Counted from the stretch's first letter, positions 1-7,716 are shown. The stretch is DNA of 22,609 nt from Phycisphaerae bacterium (GCA_035384605.1 DAOOIV010000089.1:1-22609); one strand, 5' to 3'. Notes: a model not told the origin generated them from the sequence alone. Numbers and translations: made by a program.

Positions 1-238
1 CTGATCAGGGTTTCGCGGCTGAGTGAATCGCCGACGAGGGCGTCGGCGCTACGGGTCACGTCCCGATCAGGGTTTCGCTGCTGAGTGAATCGCCGACGGG
101 GGCGTCGGCGCTACGGGTCACGTGCCGATCAGGGTTTCGCGGCTGAGTGAATCGCCGACGGGGGCGTCGGCGCTACGGGTCACGTCCTGATCAGGGTTTC
201 GCGGCTGAGTGAATCGCCGACGAGGGCGTCGGCGCTAC
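1..238. repeat. 62-bp tandem repeat, four copies (last one partial)
   Basis: Units begin at 1, 63, 125 and 187, exactly 62 bp apart; the last breaks off at 238. Each unit contains a perfect 8-bp stem (CGCCGACG / CGTCGGCG) closed by a tetraloop that is AGGG in copies 1 and 4 and GGGG in copies 2 and 3. The copies are otherwise nearly identical (for example GCGGC versus GCTGC near the start of copy 2). No open reading frame uses the array convincingly. The array starts at the window edge, so it may have more copies to the left. Function is unknown; it resembles dispersed palindromic intergenic repeats rather than CRISPR, because there are no variable spacers. Confidence 0.95.
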
Positions 239-262
239 TGTGGGGCCGACGCCCTCGTCGGC
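216..262. repeat. 18-bp inverted repeat at the end of the tandem array
   Basis: The core of the last unit, GCCGACGAGGGCGTCGGC at 216-233, is followed at 245-262 by its exact reverse complement. The 11-base gap would be the loop of a very stable 18-bp stem. It could act as a transcription barrier or as the array boundary. There is no T-run after it, so it is not a standard intrinsic terminator. Confidence 0.85.
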
Positions 263-629
263 CCTCCCGGTCCTCTTGGGGCTGAGTAGGGAAGATAAAC
301 CGCGGAATACGCTGAATAATCGGAAAGACTTCCCGCGTCCTTCTTCCGCGTGGTCGGCGTGTTCAGCGGTTCAGTGAATCATCGGGCAAAGCCCCATCTG
401 CCCTGGCGGAACAGCCAACCTGCGGGTCTTCGCGGCCGAGGACGGGGCTTGGTGGGAGCCGTGGGCTCGATTTGGGGAGAAAACCGGCTTGCGGTGGTCT
501 CGCGCTTCCAGGGGGCTATAGAATAGCTCGTCAATCGGTTGACCTGTGGACCGGTGGGCTGTCCCTGACAGCAGCGCACCGAGCAAAACCGCGTCCACGG
601 TGCAATCGCATGAAAGGAGACCCAGGACC
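263..629. other. Non-coding stretch upstream of tpx
   Basis: No convincing gene is seen here. The minus-strand open frames in this stretch are low-complexity and run antisense into tpx. A possible -10 hexamer (TATAGA / TAGAAT, 517-524) lies about 105 bases ahead of tpx, but no -35 lies at a normal distance, so a promoter is only a suggestion. The ribosome binding site of tpx is at the right end (613-620). Confidence 0.5.
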
Positions 630-1145
630 ATGACCGAACGAAAGGGCATCGTTACCTTCAAAGGCGGGCCGCTGACACTGGTAGGCAACGAAGTGAAAGT
701 GGGCGACACGGCGCCCGAGGCGACGCTGTTGGCCAACGATCTGTCGCCCGTCCGGATCGGCTCGCTGCGCGGAAAGGTGCTGATCCTGTCGTGTGTTCCA
801 TCCCTGGATACGCCGGTCTGCGATGCTCAGACGCGGAAGTTCAACCAAGCGGCCGCCGCATTGGGGAACGATGTGGAGATCCTTACCATCAGCATGGATC
901 TGCCGTTTGCCCAGAAGCGTTGGTGCGGAGCGGCAGGCATCGATCGCGTTCGCACGCTCTCGGACCACCGTGATGCCGCCTTTGCGACGGCCTATGGCTT
1001 GCTGCTCAAGGAGCTTCGCCTGCTGGCCCGGGCGGTGCTGGTGGTCGACAAGGCGGGCAAGGTGCAATACGTCGAGCTGGTCAAGGAAGTCACACAGGAG
1101 CCGGACTACGAAGCGGCCTTGGCGGCGGCCAAGAAGCTGGTGTGA
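630..1145 (+). CDS. tpx: Thiol peroxidase (atypical 2-Cys peroxiredoxin)
   Basis: Predicted 171-residue cytoplasmic thiol peroxidase of the Tpx family, which reduces hydrogen peroxide and alkyl hydroperoxides using thioredoxin. The peroxidatic cysteine is C64 in the family signature SLDTPVCDAQT. The resolving cysteine is C99 in SMDLPFAQKRWC, at nearly the same spacing as C61 and C95 of E. coli Tpx. Length matches the family (about 165-170 residues). The ATG at 630 is chosen because it has a good ribosome binding site (AAAGGAGA at 613-620) and fits the family N-terminus; the frame stays open further upstream without support. The DNA photolyase gene follows 76 bp downstream on the same strand, so the two may form a damage-protection pair. 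Confidence 0.95.
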   Translation: MTERKGIVTFKGGPLTLVGNEVKVGDTAPEATLLANDLSPVRIGSLRGKVLILSCVPSLDTPVCDAQTRKFNQAAAALGNDVEILTISMDLPFAQKRWCGAAGIDRVRTLSDHRDAAFATAYGLLLKELRLLARAVLVVDKAGKVQYVELVKEVTQEPDYEAALAAAKKLV

Positions 1146-1221
1146 GACTGGCCCGGCCGTGTAGGATGTGCTCACCACGATCGTTGCGAGCTAACGACGA
1201 CTCCTGTTCCGGTTGTGCACG

Positions 1222-2670
1222 ATGGCGACCTCCATCATCTGGTTCCGGCACGACCTGCGGCTGGCGGACAACCCGGCCTTGCTGGCGGCCGTCGAACAGG
1301 GTGGTTCGGTGATTCCGGTCTACATCTGGTCGCCCGAAGACGAGGGCGATTGGCCGCCTGGAGGCGCGAGTCAATGGTGGCTTCACCACGCGCTGGCCGC
1401 CCTTGATGCCGATCTGCGCAAGCGCGGGAGCCGGTTGATCATCCGGAGCGGTCGTACGGTTGAATCGCTCGTCGCCCTGGTGCGTGAGACGAAGGCGACG
1501 GCCGTCTTCTGGAATCATCGCTACGAGCCGGCGGCGGTTCAGATCGCCAAGGACGTGGAGAATGCCCTCCGGAGGCAAGGTCTATCCGTCGGCGAGTTTC
1601 ACGGCAACCTGCTTTTCGATCCGCGCGTCACACTCAACCGACAGGGCGGGCCTTTCCAGGTGTTCACGCCGTACTGGAAGCACTGCCTCGCAGCGCCGGA
1701 GCCGGAGTTGCCTAAGCCCGCGCCGGGCAGAATCTCGCGGCCACGGCGATGGCCCTCCTCGCAGAGTCTGAATGACCTGCGGCTGCTTCCGAAGGTCAAA
1801 TGGGCGGACGGTATCGCGAAAGACTGGACGCCCGGGGAACGGGCTGCATGCCATCGACTCAGCCGCTTTATTGAGAACGCATTGGGTGATTACTCGGTGG
1901 GCCGCGACCGCCCGGAGAAGGTCGGTACTTCGCGGCTCTCCCCTGATTTGCACTGGGGCCACGTCAGTCCTCGCCAGGTCTGGCACGCGGTGAAGCGATC
2001 TACCCGTCGCAAGTCACCGAAGGTCGCCACGCAGGCCGCGGGTTATCTGCGCCAGCTCGGGTGGCGCGAGTTTGCCCACCATCTGCTCGTTCACTTTCCG
2101 CACACCCCGCAGGAGCCGCTCCGCCCGGCGTTCGCGCGCTTCCCGTGGAACGGCAGTCCTGAGCACCTTCGGGCATGGCAACACGGCCGCACCGGTTACC
2201 CGCTGGTTGATGCCGGTATGCGCGAACTCTGGCACAACGGCTGGATGCACAATCGCGTGCGGATGGTGGTCGCGTCGTTCCTGGTCAAGCACTTGCTTGT
2301 GCCGTGGCAGGAGGGGGCCCGGTGGTTCTGGGATACGCTGGTGGATGCCGACCTGGCCAACAATACGCTCGGCTGGCAATGGTGTGCCGGGTGCGGGGCC
2401 GATGCCGCTCCCTATTTCCGCATTTTCAATCCGGTCTTGCAGGGTCGCAGGTTCGACCCCGACGGCGGCTATGTGCGGCGTTGGGTTCCCGAGATTGCCG
2501 GCTTGGGGGACAAGCATGTCCACGAACCCTGGGCCGCCAAGGCAGCCGACCTTGCCGAATGCTGTATTCGCCTTGGCCGCGATTATCCCGAGCCGGTCAT
2601 CGACCACGCCGAAGCGCGCAAGCGGGCGTTGAAGGCGTATGATCGTCTTCGAGGCAAACCCGATCGCTGA
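1222..2670 (+). CDS. phr: Deoxyribodipyrimidine photolyase, cryptochrome/photolyase family
   Basis: Predicted 482-residue photolyase that repairs UV-induced pyrimidine dimers with light and a reduced FAD. The N-terminal antenna domain opens with the typical IIWFRHDLRLADNPAL. The C-terminal FAD-binding domain includes GRTGYPLVDAGMRELW (from about residue 322), HNRVRMVVASFLVKHLL and NNTLGWQW (W385 and W387), followed by GADAAPYFRIFNP. These are class I CPD-photolyase-type motifs, and the length is normal. ATG 1222 is preferred because it lies three residues before the conserved start; an in-frame TTG at 1213 is possible. No clear ribosome binding site is seen. Which antenna cofactor it binds, and a strict CPD versus (6-4) specificity, cannot be decided from motifs alone. 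Confidence 0.93.
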   Translation: MATSIIWFRHDLRLADNPALLAAVEQGGSVIPVYIWSPEDEGDWPPGGASQWWLHHALAALDADLRKRGSRLIIRSGRTVESLVALVRETKATAVFWNHRYEPAAVQIAKDVENALRRQGLSVGEFHGNLLFDPRVTLNRQGGPFQVFTPYWKHCLAAPEPELPKPAPGRISRPRRWPSSQSLNDLRLLPKVKWADGIAKDWTPGERAACHRLSRFIENALGDYSVGRDRPEKVGTSRLSPDLHWGHVSPRQVWHAVKRSTRRKSPKVATQAAGYLRQLGWREFAHHLLVHFPHTPQEPLRPAFARFPWNGSPEHLRAWQHGRTGYPLVDAGMRELWHNGWMHNRVRMVVASFLVKHLLVPWQEGARWFWDTLVDADLANNTLGWQWCAGCGADAAPYFRIFNPVLQGRRFDPDGGYVRRWVPEIAGLGDKHVHEPWAAKAADLAECCIRLGRDYPEPVIDHAEARKRALKAYDRLRGKPDR

Positions 2671-3132
2671 AGGCAATTCAACGGCACGTGTTGAGTCAGC
2701 TCTTTCGGGATGAGCCATTCTGTGAACGTGTTGTCGCGCCGCAAGTGAGAGAAAACCCGAAAGGACGGCGGCCCGCTTGGGCGTTTCGATGATCAACCAC
2801 CGGTTCTGGATCAGCCATTTGTCATACAAGCTAAGGCGGACCGCCTTTTTACGGGCCGCAACCCAAGCGCTCTGCGATCCAGAAACATGCGCGCAAAATG
2901 CAGACCAGTCGCGACAGAAGAGAGTGCTCGGTGAGGCCCCGATCCGATCTGGCCTTTACGTCGTACCGGTTTTTGCCGACAATGCCTGAGCCCATTGCCC
3001 GGCTTGTTGCCGGCGACCGGCAATGAACCACAAAACTTGATGTTTGAGTTGTCTATTGATTTCTGCGCAAAGAATGCAACGCGTCTATTCTCCAGAACGG
3101 CCCTTTTTCGGGCGTTTGCCGAACGCTGATGC
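2671..3132. other. Long intergenic region between phr and the M50 protease gene
   Basis: No gene is supported. The only open frame (2777-2989) has no family resemblance and overlaps the conserved element at 2831-2896. The region also holds a perfect 7-bp hairpin, TTGCCGG-CGA-CCGGCAA, at 3007-3023 that lacks a T-run. The last 90 bases are comparatively AT-rich and probably contain the protease promoter, but no -35/-10 pair with acceptable spacing was found. Confidence 0.6.
2831..2896 (+). repeat. Conserved intergenic element, copy 1, with hairpin and T-run
   Basis: The first 45 bases match the element at 5218 at 41 positions, and both end in CATGCGCGCAA after a 7-base length difference. It begins with a short hairpin (AAGGCG-GAC-CGCCTT) running into five Ts, which resembles a small intrinsic terminator read on the plus strand, and continues with GGGCCGCAACCCAAGCGC. 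The conservation extends well beyond the hairpin, so it is more than a terminator. Confidence 0.8.
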
Positions 3133-3837
3133 TTGCATTACCTGCGCAGAGATCAATATGGGAAACCGAAGGTGCTCGATTCCATCAATGTTGCTGATTT
3201 AGCCGTCCGGTTGCCGATCGTGCTTCTGGCTCTCACGTTGCACGAGTTTTCCCACGCGTACTTTGCCTACCGCATGGGGGACCCGACGGCTTACAGGATG
3301 GGCCGAGTCAGTCTCAACCCGTTGCGGCATCTGGACCCCTTGGGCACTCTCTGTCTGCTGTTCGCTCCGATCGGCTGGGCCAAGCCGGTGCCGGTCAACC
3401 CGCTGAACTTCGACGATCCGAGAAAAGGTGATCTTGTGACGACGGCGGCCGGGCCGGGGAGCAACCTCGTGCAAGCCCTTGTGTGGGCCCTCCTGCTCCG
3501 TGCTGTTCTCCACTGGTGGCCGGACGGCCCGACGTCCGTGAGCGGCAGGTTTGAGCTTCGGGACGTCGTTCTTCTCTTTTGCCTTTACGGAACCGCCATT
3601 AACGTCGGCTTGGCGGTGTTCAATTGTCTTCCACTCTACCCCCTTGACGGCTTTCATATTCTCCTCCAACTGACCAAGCCCGAGTCACAGCAACGGCTCG
3701 CCCAGACCGCCGTGTACGGTCCCTTTATCATCCTGGGCATCGTGTTGCTGGGACGCGCCGGCGAAGCCGATATACTGTCGACTTTAATAAACCGACCGAC
3801 GATGTTCGTGCTCAAGCACGTCGCCGGCTGGGAGTGA
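3133..3837 (+). CDS. Site-2 protease family (M50) membrane zinc metalloprotease
   Basis: Predicted integral membrane protease of peptidase family M50. The zinc motif HEFSH is at residues 37-41 (HExxH) inside the first hydrophobic helix. The second family motif, NCLPLYPLDGFHIL, places N164 and D172 as the third-ligand region. RMGRVSLNPLRHLDPLGTL after the first helix is typical of the small prokaryotic YwhC-like branch without a PDZ domain. At up to 234 residues it is a normal size for that branch. The start is uncertain: a TTG at 3133 gives the longest form, while a GTG at 3172 gives a product beginning at LDSINVADLAVRLP; neither has a strong ribosome binding site. trpS follows after 26 bp on the same strand, so co-transcription is likely. 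The substrate is unknown. Confidence 0.88.
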   Translation: MHYLRRDQYGKPKVLDSINVADLAVRLPIVLLALTLHEFSHAYFAYRMGDPTAYRMGRVSLNPLRHLDPLGTLCLLFAPIGWAKPVPVNPLNFDDPRKGDLVTTAAGPGSNLVQALVWALLLRAVLHWWPDGPTSVSGRFELRDVVLLFCLYGTAINVGLAVFNCLPLYPLDGFHILLQLTKPESQQRLAQTAVYGPFIILGIVLLGRAGEADILSTLINRPTMFVLKHVAGWE

Positions 3838-3863
3838 CTAAACTAAAAGACGGGTTTGTGATT

Positions 3864-4844
3864 ATGAGACTGCTTTCTGGGATCCAACCATCCGGAAGAC
3901 TGCACCTGGGCAACTATCTCGGAGCCATGCGTCCGCAGATCGAGATGCAAGACCAGGGCCATGAATGTTTCTATTTCATTGCCAATTATCATGCGCTGAC
4001 CAGCCTGAACGACGCCGCTTTGGTTGAGGAATACACGCAAGGGGTTGCTCTGGGATATCTGGCGCTCGGGTTGGACCCTGCCAAGGCCGTGTTCTTCCGT
4101 CAGTCGGACGTGCCTGAGGTGACCGAACTGGCTTGGATTCTCTCGTGCGTCACGCCCATCGGCTTGCTGGCCCGCGGGCATTCGTACAAGGACAAGGTGG
4201 CTCAGGGGCTTTCGCCCAATCATGGCCTGTTTGCCTACCCGGTGCTCCAGGCGGCCGACATTCTCATCTACAAAGCCCACGCCGTGCCCGTCGGGCAGGA
4301 CCAGAAACAACACATCGAAATGACTCAGGATATTCAGGCCAAGTTCAACGCGGCATTCAATTGCGACGTCCTGATCCGGCCGGAAGCGATGATTCGCGAA
4401 ACGGTGGCCGTGATCCCCGGCGTCGACGGCCGCAAAATGAGCAAGAGCTACGACAACACCATCGAGCTGTTCGGACCGGAGAAGGCCACGCGCAAGAGGA
4501 TCATGTCCATCCTGACCGACTCGACGCCCGTCGAGGCCCCCAAGGATCCGGACAAATGCAACGTTCTGGCGTTGCTGAAGGGATTGGCGAGTGAGAGTGA
4601 GATCAAGGAGTGGGAGAACCGTTACCGCTCCGGAGGCATGGGCTACGGCGAGGTCAAGAAACGCCTGGCCGACTTGTTCTTCGAGGTCCTCGGCCCTGCC
4701 CGGAAGAAACACGAAGAGCTGCTCAAACACCCGGACGAAGTCGAGCGCATCCTGGCCGAAGGCGGCCGAAAAGCTCGTGCCGTTGCTCAGCAAACCATGC
4801 GCGAGGTCCGAAAAGCGTGCGGGCTGAAGACGAGCGGGGAGTAG
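3864..4844 (+). CDS. trpS: Tryptophanyl-tRNA synthetase
   Basis: Class I aminoacyl-tRNA synthetase that charges tRNA-Trp in the cytoplasm. The product of 326 residues is close to the bacterial norm (E. coli 334). It begins MRLLSGIQPSGRLHLGNYLG, which includes the HIGH-equivalent HLGN. The KMSKS signature is at residues 191-195 in GVDGRKMSKSYDNT. ATG 3864 is chosen because it matches the family N-terminus. An in-frame GTG at 3834, overlapping the protease stop codon, would add ten unconserved residues. It lies 26 bp after the M50 protease gene; the pairing is probably positional rather than functional. No T-box or other leader is visible ahead of it. An 879-bp gap follows. Confidence 0.97.
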   Translation: MRLLSGIQPSGRLHLGNYLGAMRPQIEMQDQGHECFYFIANYHALTSLNDAALVEEYTQGVALGYLALGLDPAKAVFFRQSDVPEVTELAWILSCVTPIGLLARGHSYKDKVAQGLSPNHGLFAYPVLQAADILIYKAHAVPVGQDQKQHIEMTQDIQAKFNAAFNCDVLIRPEAMIRETVAVIPGVDGRKMSKSYDNTIELFGPEKATRKRIMSILTDSTPVEAPKDPDKCNVLALLKGLASESEIKEWENRYRSGGMGYGEVKKRLADLFFEVLGPARKKHEELLKHPDEVERILAEGGRKARAVAQQTMREVRKACGLKTSGE

Positions 4845-4958
4845 AGGTGCAGTGAGCCCATTCCGGGCATCAGTGCGTCAGCCGTCGCGCGTGGGATCGA
4901 CTTGTAATTGTGGCAAGCTCTTTGAGCGAATGATGGTGATCGGCAGTGAGGACCGCAT

Positions 4959-5005
4959 GGTAGGCGCCCAGACCTCGCCGAAGTGTCGCGTCTGGCGACT
5001 CTACC
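4959..5005. repeat. Imperfect long hairpin after trpS
   Basis: GGTAG at 4959-4963 pairs with CTACC at 5001-5005, and CGCCCAGAC at 4965-4973 pairs with GTCTGGCG at 4990-4997 with one bulged base. Together they give about 13 bp of stem. The hairpin starts 115 bases after the trpS stop and has no T-run, so a role in transcript ending or as part of a structured RNA is only a suggestion. Confidence 0.5.
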
Positions 5006-5217
5006 GCATGGAGACCGCCATAGATCCCATCCGCCTCGGCGTCTGGTGCCTGGCGCGCAGACTCGCGGCCGCTGGTCTGCTTCTCGGCCTGCTGTGAAGC
5101 CTCAACGGCGGCGGAGGAGGGGCGGCGGCGCGGGAGGCAACAACGGGACAAGCCTTCTCGTTGACAACGCAGGCGTCGCTTTGTGGCGACTGGTTGTGGC
5201 CTTGGGCTTCGCCTTCT

Positions 5218-5276
5218 CTAAGGTGGACCGCCTTTTTGGGGGCCGTAACCCAAGCGCTCTGCTATCATGCGCGCAA
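5218..5276 (+). repeat. Conserved intergenic element, copy 2, with hairpin and T-run
   Basis: Second copy of the element at 2831. The hairpin reads AAGGTG-GAC-CGCCTT followed by extra Ts. Relative to copy 1 the stem carries C to T, which keeps pairing as a G-U wobble. The stretch AACCCAAGCGCTCTGC is identical in the two copies, and CATGCGCGCAA recurs 7 bases closer than in copy 1. The sequences outside the element differ. Confidence 0.8.
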
Positions 5277-5564
5277 GCCGCACAGATGTCTGGCCGTAAG
5301 GTTCTGACACCTGGGTGTGGGGAGGCCCTCGAATCCGTGGCCGCGTGGGGTCATCGGCACGTGGCCCTCTCGGTCAAACGCGGGCGGCACATTCGGTCAC
5401 CAGCCTGTCAACGTCCCGTAACCGCTCGCCCACCGGACACTTTGGCCGGAGGGAACCTCTGAGAGTCCAGGCGATTTTTCAAGGAATCAGCCCGTTTCTG
5501 GCACGCTTCTTGCACGGGATGCAATCCAGCCGTAACCACCGAAAAAATAAAACTCTAAGACCAT

Positions 5565-5593
5565 TTGCCAGACCCGAAAAGATGGTGTATAGT
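5565..5593 (+). promoter_or_regulatory. Sigma70-type promoter for dnaG-rpoD-hflX
   Basis: A -35 hexamer TTGCCA (5565-5570) and a -10 hexamer TATAGT (5588-5593) are separated by exactly 17 bases, each matching consensus at five of six positions. The predicted start of transcription is near 5600, leaving a leader of about 124 bases before the dnaG start. This is the best-placed promoter for the cluster. Confidence 0.75.
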
Positions 5594-5602
5594 TTTCGGT
5601 CT
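5570..5602. promoter_or_regulatory. Inverted repeat overlapping the dnaG promoter (possible operator)
   Basis: AGACCCGAAAA (5570-5580) faces TTTTCGGTCT (5593-5602), giving ten complementary pairs with one extra C in the left arm. The arms bracket the spacer and the -10 hexamer and end at the predicted transcription start. This geometry fits a repressor site, though the regulator is unknown. It would also form a hairpin only if transcribed from further upstream. Confidence 0.5.
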
Positions 5603-5723
5603 CCCAAAGAGCGAGGTAGGCACGACGGGTGTGATGAGATAGCGTTTAAGGTTTTGCCAAATCTAGGCTTAGGCCTGTTCTCGCAATATCCGGGTTTTAT
5701 TGGGATGTTCCAGAGGGCAAGCG

Positions 5724-7583
5724 TTGTCTTTAGCTGACAGGGAAACCATTACCCGGCAAATCCGGGATGCCACCGACATCGTGGATCTGGTGGGGAGTAG
5801 CGTGTCGCTGCGGCGGTCGGGGTCTGCCTTCAAAGGACTTTGCCCTTTTCATGAGGAGAAAACCCCATCCTTCATCGTGAACCCGGCGAGGCAGATCTTC
5901 AAATGCTTCGGCTGCGGTGTTGGAGGCGACGTCTTCAAGTTCGTCCAACTGCGGGAAAACGTGGACTTTCTTGAGGCTCGCCGCATGTTGGCCGAGAGAG
6001 CGGGGATTGACCTTGAGGCTCAGCCCAGATCCGGGGTGGCCGGCCTTGCCAAAACCGATCTGGCTCGGGCCTGTGCCTGGGCCCGGCAGATCTTTCGCAA
6101 GAATTACCTGGGGCCAAGTGGCCAAGCTGCCAGGGATTACGTAGCCAACCGGGGTATCTCCGCAGAGATGGCCGAAGCTTTCGCGCTGGGCTTGGCGGTT
6201 GACAGTTATGATTCTCTAATCCGGCAGGCCGATCTGGCCAAGATCGATCATAAGTTGTTGCTGGCAGCAGGTTTAGTGAAGGAGAGCCAGCGCGGCGGTT
6301 ATTACGACACCTTCCGCAACCGTCTCATGTTCCCGATCGTGGATGCCGGCGGTCGCGTGGTCGGTTTCGGCGGCCGAACGCTGGGTGAAGATCCTGCGAA
6401 GTATCTTAATACACCGGCTACAGCGCTGTTCGATAAAGGGACAAACCTCTTCGGGCTGGATCGCGCTCGCCAAGCGATTGGTGAGGCAGGGCGAGCCATT
6501 GTCGTGGAGGGCTACACGGACTGCATCATGGCGCACCAGCACGGCTTCTGCGAGACAGTGGCCACGCTGGGGACGGCCATGACGGAGGCCCACGCCAGGC
6601 TGCTGCGCCGCTTCACGGATCGCGTCATTCTGCTATTTGACTCGGACGAGGCCGGGCAGCGGGCCGCGGACAGGGCCCTGGCGGTGACCGTGACCGTGGG
6701 TCTCGACGTCTCGCTGGCGCGCGTGCCTGAAGGCAAAGACCCCTGCGATTATCTTTTATCGGCCGGTCAAGCAGCTTTTCGTGGGGTGTTGAACCAGGCC
6801 GTCGGAGCGCTAGAATTCAAATGGCGGGAGGTGTCGCGCAAATATGGTGTCGGCGCGACAGGCCCGGCACGCAGACGGGCGGTGGAGGAGTACCTTCAGC
6901 AACTGTCTGCGTGGCTGGGACAGGGGGCAATTGATCCGATCCAGACGGGGTTGCTGATCAATCAGTTGAGCCAGATCATCTCGCTACCGGCGGAGGATCT
7001 GCTTCAGCAGGTGCGCAGGATGTCGCAGCGGACGAGGCCTTTGACGGGCCGCAGTGGAACGGCCGGTCGACCGCAGGCGGAAGCGCCCCCTGCCGGGAAG
7101 GGGTCCAACAGCCAACAGGAAGCCCTTCGACAGATCGTCGAGGTGCTTCTGAACGAGCCGGCATACTACGCGCACGTGGCATCGTGGCTAAAGCCCGAGC
7201 ACGTCTGGGACCCGGCTCTCTCGGCGATCGTCGCGGAGATGGTGGCGATATTGAATTCCGGTCAGCAGTTGCAGGTTGCCGACTTGATCGGGCGCTTTGA
7301 ATCCCCTGAGTTCGGCGGCCTGATCACGGACCTGCAGGACCGTGGCGAACGACGCGGGCAATTTGCCACCGTGATTGAAGGGGCCATAGCCTGCCTGGAG
7401 TCGTTTGAGCAGTCGCGGCACGCGGCCGTCCTGGCGGAAGATATCCGCCGTTCGCGGCAACAGGCCGGCGACCGGCAGGTTCCGGAAAACGAAGACGAGC
7501 GACTGAGAGCGTTGACGGACGCGGCCAGACAGTCTCATTTCTCGCCCGTACGAGCCAGGAAGAGACTGTTGGACCTACCGTGA
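5724..7583 (+). CDS. dnaG: DNA primase
   Basis: Replication primase that makes RNA primers for DNA synthesis. The N-terminal CHC2-type zinc site uses C40, H43, C61 and C64 (CPFHEEKTPSF, then FKCFGCGVGGD). The catalytic TOPRIM domain has E262 in VVEGYTD and the DSD motif at 306-308 in LLFDSDEAGQRAA. The C-terminal third has the low-conservation helicase-interaction region expected of DnaG. The 619-residue product is a normal length. No ATG fits the start. TTG 5724 is chosen because AGAGGG (5712-5717) lies six bases ahead of it and the product begins SLADRETITRQIRDATDIVDLV, as in the family. A TTG at 5700 would add eight residues. rpoD follows after 133 bp. Confidence 0.96.
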   Translation: MSLADRETITRQIRDATDIVDLVGSSVSLRRSGSAFKGLCPFHEEKTPSFIVNPARQIFKCFGCGVGGDVFKFVQLRENVDFLEARRMLAERAGIDLEAQPRSGVAGLAKTDLARACAWARQIFRKNYLGPSGQAARDYVANRGISAEMAEAFALGLAVDSYDSLIRQADLAKIDHKLLLAAGLVKESQRGGYYDTFRNRLMFPIVDAGGRVVGFGGRTLGEDPAKYLNTPATALFDKGTNLFGLDRARQAIGEAGRAIVVEGYTDCIMAHQHGFCETVATLGTAMTEAHARLLRRFTDRVILLFDSDEAGQRAADRALAVTVTVGLDVSLARVPEGKDPCDYLLSAGQAAFRGVLNQAVGALEFKWREVSRKYGVGATGPARRRAVEEYLQQLSAWLGQGAIDPIQTGLLINQLSQIISLPAEDLLQQVRRMSQRTRPLTGRSGTAGRPQAEAPPAGKGSNSQQEALRQIVEVLLNEPAYYAHVASWLKPEHVWDPALSAIVAEMVAILNSGQQLQVADLIGRFESPEFGGLITDLQDRGERRGQFATVIEGAIACLESFEQSRHAAVLAEDIRRSRQQAGDRQVPENEDERLRALTDAARQSHFSPVRARKRLLDLP

Positions 7584-7600
7584 AGGACGGAGAAGGAGGC

Positions 7601-7632
7601 CCTCGCCAGTAAGGCGTAATCGAGCGGCGAGG
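7601..7632. repeat. Hairpin in the dnaG-rpoD gap
   Basis: CCTCGCC (7601-7607) and GGCGAGG (7626-7632) form a perfect 7-bp stem with an 18-base loop. It sits in the spacer between dnaG and rpoD. It could be a processing or stability site in a shared transcript, as this spacer is a cleavage point in some bacteria; nothing here proves that. Confidence 0.4.
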
Positions 7633-7716
7633 AGGCAGCGTGGCAAGGAGGCCCGCTGCGTCAAGAATCAGACGGATGAACAAGCCAGGCAGGATAGTTG
7701 ACCTGCGGAGTTGACA

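Larger units (their letters stand above)
4845..5723. other. Long intergenic region between trpS and dnaG
   Basis: This 879-bp stretch contains open frames (4852-5097, 4983-5462, 5315-5737), but none shows a recognisable family, a credible start or a normal composition. They overlap one another, and the last overlaps dnaG, so they are not called. The region holds an imperfect hairpin at 4959-5005, copy 2 of the conserved element at 5218-5276, and near its right end the dnaG promoter with an overlapping inverted repeat. A non-coding RNA ending at the T-run near 5240 is possible but not shown. Confidence 0.55.

Noticed and set aside
1..238. Tandem repeat considered as a CRISPR array
   Set aside because: The 62-bp units are contiguous and nearly identical across their whole length, with no variable spacers, and there are no cas genes in the window.
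489..524. Possible tpx promoter (TTGCGG and TATAGA or TAGAAT)
   Set aside because: The spacing is 22 to 24 bases, well outside the usual 16 to 18.
3007..3023. Hairpin TTGCCGG-CGA-CCGGCAA considered as a terminator of phr
   Set aside because: It has a perfect stem but no T-run on either side, and it lies over 330 bases after the phr stop codon.
3843..4793. Long minus-strand open frame of 316 codons opposite trpS
   Set aside because: It lies entirely antisense to a clear trpS, has no recognisable motif, and long antisense frames are expected in GC-rich coding DNA.
4983..5462. Open frames in the trpS-dnaG gap (also 4852-5097 and 5315-5737)
   Set aside because: They overlap one another in different frames, have skewed low-complexity composition, cross the conserved repeat element or run into dnaG, and show no family resemblance.
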